Assembly (NCBI GenBank): GCA_038530575.1
Contig: JBCBCP010000101.1
Span: 1-6,060 of the forward strand
Direction: 5' to 3'
Origin: JBCBCP01 sp038530575
Lineage (GTDB): Bacteria > Pseudomonadota > Alphaproteobacteria > Rhodobacterales > Rhodobacteraceae
DNA: 6,060 bases
Shown here: positions 1 to 4,779 of the stretch, piece by piece
Layout of the letters: each line of letters opens with the position of its first letter
How positions within the stretch are numbered: the stretch's first letter is position 1
The notes under the pieces: model-generated
What the model was told of the DNA's origin: nothing
The model's input: only the letters and a program-made list of their open reading frames with translations
The model's database searches: none
Translations under genes and position numbers: made by a program

Positions 1-83
1 CCCACAGCCCGCTCTTCTCTCCGGGGCGGTTCTTCCTATCGGCGCTTCGTTTGGGCGGGCGGCGTAACGCAGCGTTGGTCCAT
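1..83. other. Left-edge stretch without a supported gene
   Basis: No gene can be supported here. On the + strand one frame is open from the window edge (base 2) to a TAA at 65-67. It could be the last 21 codons of a rightward gene ending just before the repeat at 84, which is where such repeats usually sit. The tail is hydrophobic and Gly/Ala-rich and I do not recognise it. Another + frame stays open further but runs through the repeat and the terminator, so it is not credible. The minus strand gives only a 15-codon ORF. Confidence 0.2.
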
Positions 84-132
84 GGGGGGGCGCGGCCCCC
101 GCGCCCCCGGGATATTTTGGACCCAAAGAAGA
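84..132. repeat. Rhodobacteraceae-type GC-rich intergenic repeat
   Basis: A run of seven G (84-90) is followed by CGCGG and five C (96-100), which can fold into a G5/C5 stem. A second C-run and the tail CCCGGGATATTTTGG, then ACCCAAAGAAGA, come next. From memory, closely similar strings (G-run, C-run, CCCCGGGATATTT, then AAGAAGA-like purines) occur many times between genes in Rhodobacter, Paracoccus and roseobacter genomes. The strings are seen directly; the family assignment is recollection. The hairpin may act as a weak transcription end for a rightward gene lying off the left edge. It is not an insertion sequence: no ORF or target duplication is visible. Confidence 0.5.
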
Positions 133-142
133 CGGTGCATTT

Positions 143-173
143 AAAAAGGCCGCGCTGTTCGGGCGCGGCCTTT
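143..173 (-). terminator. Intrinsic terminator of bioY
   Basis: A perfect 11-bp inverted repeat (145-155 with 163-173, arm AAAGGCCGCGC) encloses a 7-base loop. Read leftward it ends in TTTTTAA, the expected U-tract. It lies 27 bases beyond the bioY stop, so it should end the leftward transcript. On the + strand the stem is followed only by TTTGGTTT, which could give weaker termination in that direction. Confidence 0.85.
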
Positions 174-199
174 GGTTTACGAAGCGTGTGGCCTGCGGC

Positions 200-802
200 T
201 TAGCCGCGGGCGCGGCCGACGAGGCTCCAAGCGGCAGGCAAGAGCAGCGCGGCGAGCGCCAGCTTGATCAGATCGCCGATTAGATAGGGTGTCAGGCCCC
301 ATTCCATCGTCTGTTCCCATCCGGAGGTGAACTGATGCAGCCAGGCGATGCCCGGCAGGTAGATGAGCACATTGGCGATCAGCATCGCGCCGGCCATCGT
401 TTCCACAGACCGGTCAAGGCCGCGGCGCGCGGCATAGCCCAGATACGCAATCGCAAGCACATAGCCCAGAAGGTAGCCGCCCGAACCGCCCATCATGTAG
501 CTCAGCCCGTTATTCGTTGCGCTGGACGAGGCAAAGACGTCAAAGCCGACTGCGCCGATCAGCAGGTAGGCGAAAACCGTCGCCAGCCCGAGGCGGGCGC
601 CATAGGCCGCCCCGATCGTCAACACGGCAAAGGTGCCAAGTGTGATCGGTACCGGCGAGGGAAACATCGGCACCTTGATCTTGGCCGCGATGGCAAGCGC
701 GGCAACGCCCAGCACAACGAGCGCCGCGCGCTTGGCCCAAAGGGCTGCGCCGGTATCGGCGAAAAGGTCTGTCAGGACCTTGTTATTCATGGTGATTTGC
801 AT
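200..802 (-). CDS. bioY: Biotin transporter substrate-binding subunit BioY
   Basis: BioY is the S-component of energy-coupling factor (ECF) biotin transporters. It is an integral inner-membrane protein that binds biotin and works alone or with the BioM ATPase and BioN transmembrane subunit. The 200-residue product matches the usual length of about 190 and is hydrophobic throughout, with roughly six membrane segments. Family landmarks are VPITLGTFAVL at 51-61, the LLIGAVGFDVFA stretch at 80-91, GGSGGYLLGYVLA at 105-117, and WGLTPYLIGDLIKLALAALL near the C-terminus (168-187). The start at 802 is preferred over the Met at 790 because GAGAGGG lies about 10 bases upstream, while 790 has no ribosome site. 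No bioM or bioN is in view, so it is either a solitary BioY or uses a shared ECF module. No BioR-type box (TTATCTATAA-like) is seen in 803-880. The identification is firm. Confidence 0.93.
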   Translation of the reverse strand: MQITMNNKVLTDLFADTGAALWAKRAALVVLGVAALAIAAKIKVPMFPSPVPITLGTFAVLTIGAAYGARLGLATVFAYLLIGAVGFDVFASSSATNNGLSYMMGGSGGYLLGYVLAIAYLGYAARRGLDRSVETMAGAMLIANVLIYLPGIAWLHQFTSGWEQTMEWGLTPYLIGDLIKLALAALLLPAAWSLVGRARG

Positions 803-880
803 GGCTCGCTTTCCCTCTCTGGCGAATTTGTCGCGCGTTTCTGCACTGCAGAGTTCAGCGCTGCAAGCGCGAAAGAGGTG
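803..880 (-). promoter_or_regulatory. bioY leader with short palindromes
   Basis: This 78-base gap separates the DUF6314 stop from the bioY start. It holds a perfect CTGCA-C-TGCAG palindrome (841-851) and CAGCGCTG (856-863). A TGCAG/CTGCA pair (847-851 with 861-865) could form a small hairpin. No convincing -35/-10 pair and no T-tract terminator is seen. The gap may hold a bioY promoter or operator, or bioY may simply be the third gene of the leftward operon. The palindromes are short enough to be chance. Confidence 0.25.
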
Positions 881-1279
881 TTAGCGCCAATAGGTTGTCT
901 CGCTGGTGTAATCCTTGCGCGGGCCGCGCACCTGCCACGTCACGCGCCATGTGGGCCAGTCGGCAAAGTCGTAGGCCCCGTCGTACTGGTCCGGCGCGCA
1001 CCAGTGCGATGCAGTGCCGCCCGATGCAGGGACATCGTGGAAAGGACGCCCGTCCGGGAAAAATACGCGCAACGGCGCACCCCAGGTGTAGCGCTGGCTG
1101 GCCTCGAACGGGGCGGCGCCTGCGATAGAAAGCGCGCCAAGCTCTTCGTAATCGAGCGCCCTGCCCCGCGGCGTGAAGGTTGCCGTGCCGGACAGCGTCG
1201 CGGTCAGGCCATCGCCATGCGTGATGGTGCGGGCGAGGTGCCAGTGGCCTTCAAAGTGGGACAGCTGCCTAGTCTGCAT
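881..1279 (-). CDS. DUF6314-family protein, function unknown
   Basis: A 132-residue soluble protein without signal peptide or membrane segments. It is rich in aromatic residues in alternating positions, which suggests a beta-barrel or lipocalin-like fold (inference). Features typical of DUF6314 as I recall it are FEGHWHLAR near the N-terminus (9-17), YEELG at 44-48, VFFPDGRPFHD at 72-82, HWCAPDQYDGAYDF at 92-105, and the end W-x-V-x-GPRKDY (115-124). No catalytic function is known to me. The frame is open to a Met at 1351, but I chose the Met at 1279 because the conserved part begins there and the longer form would overlap the upstream gene by 83 bases. The chosen start overlaps the upstream stop by 11 bases (1269-1279) and lacks a clear Shine-Dalgarno, so translation is probably coupled. 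Confidence 0.72.
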   Translation of the reverse strand: MQTRQLSHFEGHWHLARTITHGDGLTATLSGTATFTPRGRALDYEELGALSIAGAAPFEASQRYTWGAPLRVFFPDGRPFHDVPASGGTASHWCAPDQYDGAYDFADWPTWRVTWQVRGPRKDYTSETTYWR

Positions 1280-1604
1280 AAACGGTGTCAGTGATGTCGT
1301 CAGCGCCTGACCCGATAAAGCGCAGCACGTCACTCGATCGGGCCATGTCATAGCAGGCCCACAGGCTGTTTGGCGGCCATTGGCTGCAATACTGATCCCC
1401 GCGGACCTCCCAATTGCCCCAGCTTTCGCGGCCCTTGTGGATGTAGAGCGTCTTGCCCGAGGCGCGGAAATCCTGGGTCGTATCCGTCCAGGTCAGGGTG
1501 CGGCCTGTGAGCGCCTCGGTTATTTCTGCGCCGGTCAGCGGAACCCAATCATCGGCGAAGGCTGGGGCTGCTGCCACCGCTAGGGTCAGGGCAATAGGTC
1601 TCAT
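1269..1604 (-). CDS. Small secreted protein of unknown function
   Basis: A 111-residue product. Residues 1-17 form a signal peptide: Arg2, a hydrophobic Ala/Leu core, and an AFA cleavage site before DDW. The mature part is about 94 residues and probably periplasmic. It has a TGAEITEALTGRTL segment (24-37), a GKTLY...GRESWGNWEVRGDQYCSQW block (50-76), and two cysteines (73 and 84) spaced to form a disulfide. I recognise the general look of small conserved Rhodobacteraceae periplasmic proteins but cannot name a family; it faintly resembles DUF995-type proteins. It is the first gene of the leftward unit and overlaps the DUF6314 gene by 11 bases. The ribosome site is a modest AGAGA about 7 bases before the ATG. 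It is divergent from purB, and the start is close to the likely promoter region. Confidence 0.7.
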   Translation of the reverse strand: MRPIALTLAVAAAPAFADDWVPLTGAEITEALTGRTLTWTDTTQDFRASGKTLYIHKGRESWGNWEVRGDQYCSQWPPNSLWACYDMARSSDVLRFIGSGADDITDTVYAD

Positions 1605-1619
1605 GTGCGTGTCTCTGGC

Positions 1620-1648
1620 TTGTGGGCTGCGCCCTGCCCTTTTATGAC
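1620..1648 (+). promoter_or_regulatory. Candidate sigma-70-type promoter for purB
   Basis: TTGTGG (1620-1625) and TATGAC (1643-1648) are separated by exactly 17 bases, and the -10 lies 38 bases before the purB ATG. Matches to the TTGACA and TATAAT consensus are 3/6 and 4/6. The 81-base gap between the divergent genes must also hold the leftward promoter, which I could not pin down. No PurR-like palindrome is evident. Confidence 0.35.
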
Positions 1649-1673
1649 CACGGCCAGTTGCCCTTCAACACAC

Positions 1674-1680
1674 AAAGGTG
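1674..1680 (+). promoter_or_regulatory. purB ribosome binding site
   Basis: AAAGGTG sits 5 bases before the ATG at 1686. It decides the start: the frame is open back to an ATG at 1605, but that one has no Shine-Dalgarno, and the extra 27 residues do not belong to the PurB family. Confidence 0.7.
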
Positions 1681-1685
1681 TGCTC

Positions 1686-2993
1686 ATGATCCCCCGCTAT
1701 TCCCGCCCCGACATGGTTGCCATCTGGGAGCCGGCTACGAAATTCCGCATCTGGTACGAGATCGAGGCGCATGCCTGCGACGCGATGGCCGATCTGGGCG
1801 TGATCCCGCGCGAGAATGCGGACGCCGTGTGGAAAGCCAAGGACGTGGAGTTTGACGTTGCCCGCATCGACGAGATCGAGGCGGTGACCAAGCATGACGT
1901 GATCGCCTTCCTGACCCATTTGGCCGAACATGTCGGCTCCGAAGAAGCGCGTTTCGTGCATCAGGGCATGACCTCGTCTGATGTGCTGGACACCTGCCTG
2001 AACGTGCAACTGGTCCGTGCGGCGGATATCCTGATTGCGGATCTTGAGGGGCTTTTGGCGGCTTTGAAGCGGCGGGCCTATGAGCATAAAGACACCGTTC
2101 GGATCGGGCGCAGCCACGGTATTCACGCCGAGCCCACGACGATGGGCCTGACCTTTGCGCGGTTCTATGCGGAGATGGACCGGAATCTTTCGCGCATGAG
2201 GGACGCGCGGGCGGAGATTGCGACGGGGGCGATTTCGGGGGCCGTGGGCACCTTTGCCAACATCGATCCGGGCGTCGAAGAGCATGTGTGCGACAAGCTG
2301 GGGCTGGTGCCCGAGCCGATCAGCACGCAGGTGATCCCGCGCGACCGGCATGCGGCGTTCTTTGCAACGCTTGGGGTGATTGCCTCGAGCGTGGAGAACA
2401 TCGCGATCGAGATCCGGCACATGCAGCGGACCGAAGTGCTGGAGGGGGCGGAGTTCTTTTCCATGGGGCAGAAGGGCTCGAGCGCGATGCCGCACAAGAA
2501 GAACCCAGTGCTGACCGAGAATCTGACGGGGCTGGCGCGCATGGTGCGTTCGGCCGTGATCCCCGCGATGGAGAATGTCGCGCTGTGGCACGAGCGGGAT
2601 ATCTCGCACTCGTCCGTTGAGCGGATGATCGGGCCGGATGCGACGATCACGCTCGATTTCGCGCTGGCCCGTCTGACCGGTGTGATCGACAAGATGCTGA
2701 TCTTCCCGGACAATATGCTGGAGAACATGAACAAGTTCCCCGGGCTTGTGATGTCGCAGCGGGTGCTTTTGGCGCTGACGCAGGCCGGGGTCAGCCGCGA
2801 GGACGCCTATACCTATGTACAGCGCAACGCGCTCAAGGTGTGGGAACATCGCACCGATTTCCGCGAGGAGTTGTTGGCAGATGCGGATGTGCGCGCGGCG
2901 CTAAGCGAGGACGAGATCAACGAAAAGTTCGATCTGGGCTACCACACCAAGCATGTGGACACGATCTTTGCGCGGGTATTTTCGACAGACTGA
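1686..2993 (+). CDS. purB: Adenylosuccinate lyase
   Basis: PurB catalyses two fumarate-releasing steps in purine synthesis: SAICAR to AICAR, and adenylosuccinate to AMP. It acts in the cytoplasm as a homotetramer with active sites shared between subunits. The product is 435 residues, the normal bacterial (Bacillus-type) length. It begins MIPRYSRPDM, the classic N-terminus of this family. Visible active-site segments are TSSDVLDT (96-103), GRSHGIHAEPTT (141-152, holding the catalytic His), and the fumarase/lyase superfamily signature GSSAMPHKKNP (264-274, the mobile loop with the catalytic Ser). The protein is intact. It stands alone as a purine gene here, divergent from a secreted-protein gene. 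Its stop lies 6 bases from the stop of the convergent downstream gene, and there is no terminator between them. Confidence 0.97.
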   Translation: MIPRYSRPDMVAIWEPATKFRIWYEIEAHACDAMADLGVIPRENADAVWKAKDVEFDVARIDEIEAVTKHDVIAFLTHLAEHVGSEEARFVHQGMTSSDVLDTCLNVQLVRAADILIADLEGLLAALKRRAYEHKDTVRIGRSHGIHAEPTTMGLTFARFYAEMDRNLSRMRDARAEIATGAISGAVGTFANIDPGVEEHVCDKLGLVPEPISTQVIPRDRHAAFFATLGVIASSVENIAIEIRHMQRTEVLEGAEFFSMGQKGSSAMPHKKNPVLTENLTGLARMVRSAVIPAMENVALWHERDISHSSVERMIGPDATITLDFALARLTGVIDKMLIFPDNMLENMNKFPGLVMSQRVLLALTQAGVSREDAYTYVQRNALKVWEHRTDFREELLADADVRAALSEDEINEKFDLGYHTKHVDTIFARVFSTD

Positions 2994-2999
2994 CCGAAT

Positions 3000-3584
3000 T
3001 TAACCTTTGTGCGGATCGCCTTTGGGCAGAATATTTTGCAGCGCGGGATGGTCCTTCCAGCCGGGTTTTGGCCCAACGGCATTGTCAGGTGCGGCGTAAG
3101 GCGACGGGGTCCCCTGCGCGAGGTCAGGGATGTACCTGGGACAGTTGGGAAAAATCTCGTCCGCGTGCAGGCGAACCCGTAGCTTTCCGTTGGCACCGTC
3201 CAGCAAGGTGCACAGGCCATTCACCCGAAGCCGGGCAGCCTTTTCGCCAAACCGAATGAACAGCAATCCGGCCCGTGGCGAGCGAGAGATGTTTCCAAGG
3301 CTGCGGTACATCGAGTTTCCGTCGTAATCGGGCCATTCCAGCGTGGCTGGCCCTGTCACACGCACAAAACCCGGCAAACCGCCTTTAAAAGAACAATCCA
3401 CACTGTCGCCGTGGGCTGTTGCGAGGAAAAAGAACTCGGACGTTTCGATCAGGTCGATATCGTCTGGTCCAAAGGCGCTTGACCGGAAAGTCTGCTCAAT
3501 CGCGTCGGCCAAGGCGCGTCCGTCAAAACGTTCTTGCAGCGCGCGGTGACCGTCGTGAAACATGGGTTTTTGATCTTCGCTCAC
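3000..3584 (-). CDS. PNPOx-like flavin/nucleotide-binding protein
   Basis: A 194-residue cytoplasmic protein of the pyridoxamine 5'-phosphate oxidase-like split-barrel class (the group once called predicted flavin-nucleotide-binding proteins). The recognisable core is FFFLATAHGDSVDCSFKGG (51-69), then PGFVRV (71-76), the strong block LEWPDYDGNSMYRSLGNI (82-99), PRAGLLFIRF (103-112) and LRVNG (119-123). IFPNCPRYI follows at 144-152. Members bind FMN, F420 or a related cofactor, and some reduce or oxidise small molecules; the substrate cannot be read from sequence. It is unlikely to be the true PdxH, whose motifs are absent. The start is GTG, fixed by a perfect AGGAGG 5 bases upstream. The gene converges with purB. 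Confidence 0.85.
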   Translation of the reverse strand: MSEDQKPMFHDGHRALQERFDGRALADAIEQTFRSSAFGPDDIDLIETSEFFFLATAHGDSVDCSFKGGLPGFVRVTGPATLEWPDYDGNSMYRSLGNISRSPRAGLLFIRFGEKAARLRVNGLCTLLDGANGKLRVRLHADEIFPNCPRYIPDLAQGTPSPYAAPDNAVGPKPGWKDHPALQNILPKGDPHKG

Positions 3585-3589
3585 AAAAG

Positions 3590-3595
3590 CCTCCT
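3590..3595 (-). promoter_or_regulatory. Strong AGGAGG site fixing a GTG start
   Basis: The minus strand reads AGGAGG, CTTTT, then GTG. This is the strongest Shine-Dalgarno in the window and it sets the GTG at 3584 as the start. No Met occurs before residue 8 of the product. Confidence 0.8.
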
Positions 3596-3628
3596 GATGT
3601 GTCGGCGCAAGGCCAGGCTACCATACTC

Positions 3629-3646
3629 CTGTGATCATCAGCACAG
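3629..3646. promoter_or_regulatory. CRP/FNR-like imperfect palindrome
   Basis: CTGTG (3629-3633), eight bases, then CACAG (3642-3646) form an 18-base element with seven of nine symmetric pairs. It matches the TGTGA-N6-TCACA pattern of CRP-class regulators in nine of ten core positions. It lies 45-62 bases upstream of the GTG start of the flavoprotein gene and about 180 upstream of the micro-protein gene, so the flavoprotein gene is the likelier target. The palindrome is seen; the regulator class is inference. Confidence 0.35.
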
Positions 3647-3765
3647 ATTCCCGCAATCGGGTGCAGTTGGTGCGGCCAGAGCGCAGATTTTAGCCCTGCG
3701 GAAATGCAAATAGGCGATCAAAGCGGCGTTATCGGTCCACAATTGGTGCGAGACTGGCTTTTTTC

Positions 3766-3794
3766 TTGGCCTGCAACCACAGGCGGCCTACCCT
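3766..3794 (+). promoter_or_regulatory. Weak candidate promoter for the micro-protein gene
   Basis: TTGGCC (3766-3771), a 17-base spacer, and TACCCT (3789-3794) precede the ATG at 3825, leaving a short leader. The match to consensus is 3/6 at each box, so this is only suggestive. The rest of the 240-base divergent gap (3585-3824) shows a CGCAG/CTGCG inverted pair (3682-3686 with 3696-3700), the CRP-like element, and no other gene. Confidence 0.25.
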
Positions 3795-3824
3795 TTCCTC
3801 ACCCAAGACAAAAGGAGACGGACC

Positions 3825-3986
3825 ATGACGATCAAGACCGCCGCTTTTGCCATTGCGCTGACGCTGGCGCCTACGCTGAGCCTTGCAATGGGCTGCAGCT
3901 CGGGCCATTCGCAGCAGGCGATGTCCTGCGCCGAAGGCAGCACCTACGACGCAGAGACACGGACCTGCGTGCCGGTAACCACCTAA
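3825..3986 (+). CDS. 53-residue secreted cysteine micro-protein
   Basis: The product is 53 residues. Lys4 and a hydrophobic core (about 6-20) form a signal peptide ending LSLA, with a likely cut after Ala21. An alternative reading is a weak lipobox, AMGC with Cys24. The mature part is about 32 residues with Cys24, Cys35 and Cys48, and ends CAEGSTYDAETRTCVP(V). The C-x5-YDA-x4-CVP arrangement suggests a small disulfide-closed knot in the periplasm or outer envelope. The gene is well supported despite its size: GGAG (3814-3817) lies 7 bases before the ATG, and a strong terminator follows 35 bases after the stop. I recall similar short proteins in roseobacters but no known function. The next gene encodes a secreted protein with a related cysteine pattern. 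Confidence 0.75.
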   Translation: MTIKTAAFAIALTLAPTLSLAMGCSSGHSQQAMSCAEGSTYDAETRTCVPVTT

Positions 3987-4021
3987 CGACGGGCGGCTCA
4001 CGCCGCTTTCACGACAATATG

Positions 4022-4051
4022 TGCGATCACGGTTTCGTGATCGCATTTTTT
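4022..4051 (+). terminator. Intrinsic terminator after the micro-protein gene
   Basis: A perfect 10-bp stem (TGCGATCACG, 4022-4031, with 4036-4045) and a GTTT tetraloop are followed by six T (4046-4051). This is a textbook rightward terminator. There is no U-tract on the other strand, so it acts one way. It makes the micro-protein gene its own transcription unit and implies a separate promoter for the TPR gene in 4052-4100. Confidence 0.93.
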
Positions 4052-4057
4052 GTCCGC

Positions 4058-4091
4058 CAAACGCGTTACATTCGTACACAAGCAAACGCGT
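4058..4091 (+). repeat. Paired CAAACGCGT direct repeat upstream of TPR gene
   Basis: CAAACGCGT occurs at 4058-4066 and again at 4083-4091, 25 bases apart start to start. Each contains the ACGCGT palindrome. They bracket the region that should hold the TPR gene's promoter, and the second copy ends 5 bases before the Shine-Dalgarno. They could be operator half-sites about 2.4 helical turns apart. The repeat is seen; the role is inference. I could not identify a convincing -35/-10 pair. Confidence 0.4.
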
Positions 4092-4108
4092 CCAACAGGA
4101 GACATTCC

Positions 4109-4708
4109 ATGCGCACCTTGATTATTGCTGCCGCTCTCGCCCTGCCCTTCACTCCGTTGCACGCTGCAGGTGGCGGCGGTGGAAGCACCACGCCGCCGAA
4201 GCAGACACAGACAACACAGGATTGTTTCAAGGCCCGTCAGTGGGACCCGGCGCAGGGTAAGTATGTTCGTTTTTCCCAGCCGGTGAACGGCGTTTGGGAT
4301 GCGGCGATCAAGAAGTGCGTGCGCCCTGACCGCTCTGGCTACCTTGATCAGGACACGCTTTATGGCGCGGTGCGCGAGCTGGCCTATGCGGGCCGCTACG
4401 ACAGCGCGACCCAGGTGCTGGACCAGATGGCCGATCAGGCCTCGGGCGAGGTGCTGACCTATCGCGGGTTCATCGCGCGCAAGCAGGGCAACCTGGAACT
4501 GGCCGACGTCTTCTACACGCAGGCCATCGAAGCGGACCCGGACAACATCCTGGCGCGGTCCTATATGGGTCAGGGCTTGGTTGAGGCCGGCGACAAGGTG
4601 GCCGCGATGGCCCAGCTGCGCGAGATCCAGGCGCGCGGCGGCGCCGGCACATGGGCGGAGGTTTCGCTGCGCGAGGCGATCGCCACCGGAGCGACGTATT
4701 CCTACTAA
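4109..4708 (+). CDS. Secreted TPR-repeat protein
   Basis: A 199-residue exported protein. Residues 1-19 or 1-20 are a signal peptide (Arg2, hydrophobic core, HAA cleavage region), followed by a Gly/Thr/Pro/Gln-rich low-complexity linker (21-37). A cysteine-bounded segment (Cys39 to Cys70) contains C-x5-WD and WDA-x4-CV. The C-terminal half is helical with tetratricopeptide repeats: one around 83-113, a clear one at 115-148 (TYRGFIARKQGNLELADVFY, then the AIEADPDN end), and a degenerate third to about 177. TPRs bind protein partners, so this is probably a periplasmic adaptor. AGGAG (4097-4101) with 7-base spacing fixes the ATG at 4109. The frame is open back to 3704, but that part crosses the micro-protein gene and its terminator and is not real. 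The gene precedes fliG with no terminator between. Confidence 0.85.
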   Translation: MRTLIIAAALALPFTPLHAAGGGGGSTTPPKQTQTTQDCFKARQWDPAQGKYVRFSQPVNGVWDAAIKKCVRPDRSGYLDQDTLYGAVRELAYAGRYDSATQVLDQMADQASGEVLTYRGFIARKQGNLELADVFYTQAIEADPDNILARSYMGQGLVEAGDKVAAMAQLREIQARGGAGTWAEVSLREAIATGATYSY

Positions 4709-4729
4709 AGTTCAGGCTTTGTTCACCTA

Positions 4730-4778
4730 CACCTGCCACATATCAGGCTGATCCAAATCGGCAGATATGAGGCAGGTG
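4730..4778 (+). promoter_or_regulatory. Long hairpin burying the fliG ribosome site
   Basis: The 71-base gap before fliG folds almost entirely into one hairpin. There are 8 pairs (CACCTGCC 4730-4737 with 4771-4778), an A/A mismatch, 6 pairs (CATATC 4739-4744 with GATATG 4764-4769), a small internal loop, and 6 pairs (4747-4752 with 4757-4762, one T-G wobble). The loop is CCAA. The 3' arm contains GAGG and AGGTG, the only ribosome-site candidates, and ends one base before the ATG. It has no T-tract, so it is not a standard terminator. A translational switch or a protein-binding site is likely; which of these is inference. Confidence 0.6.
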
Positions 4779-4779
4779 A

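Noticed and set aside
335..1294. 319-codon rightward open frame across bioY and the DUF6314 gene
   Set aside because: It is antisense to two recognisable genes and to their intergenic gap. Its Arg/Ala/Gly-rich composition matches no family.
1280..1351. Longer start for the DUF6314 protein at 1351
   Set aside because: It would add 24 residues without family likeness and overlap the upstream gene by 83 bases. The Met at 1279 leads directly into the conserved part.
1665..2849. 394-codon open frame antisense to purB
   Set aside because: It lies wholly opposite a certain gene. Long antisense frames are common in GC-rich DNA with strong third-position bias, and its His/Arg-rich composition is typical of such shadows.
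3704..4108. 135-codon N-terminal extension in frame with the TPR gene
   Set aside because: It crosses the well-supported micro-protein gene in another frame and reads through the intrinsic terminator at 4022-4051. The real start at 4109 has a strong ribosome site and begins a clear signal peptide.
4730..4778. Reading the fliG leader hairpin as the TPR gene's terminator
   Set aside because: No T-tract follows the stem; the next bases are the fliG start codon. The stem is also interrupted by a mismatch and an internal loop, unlike the two clear terminators in this window.
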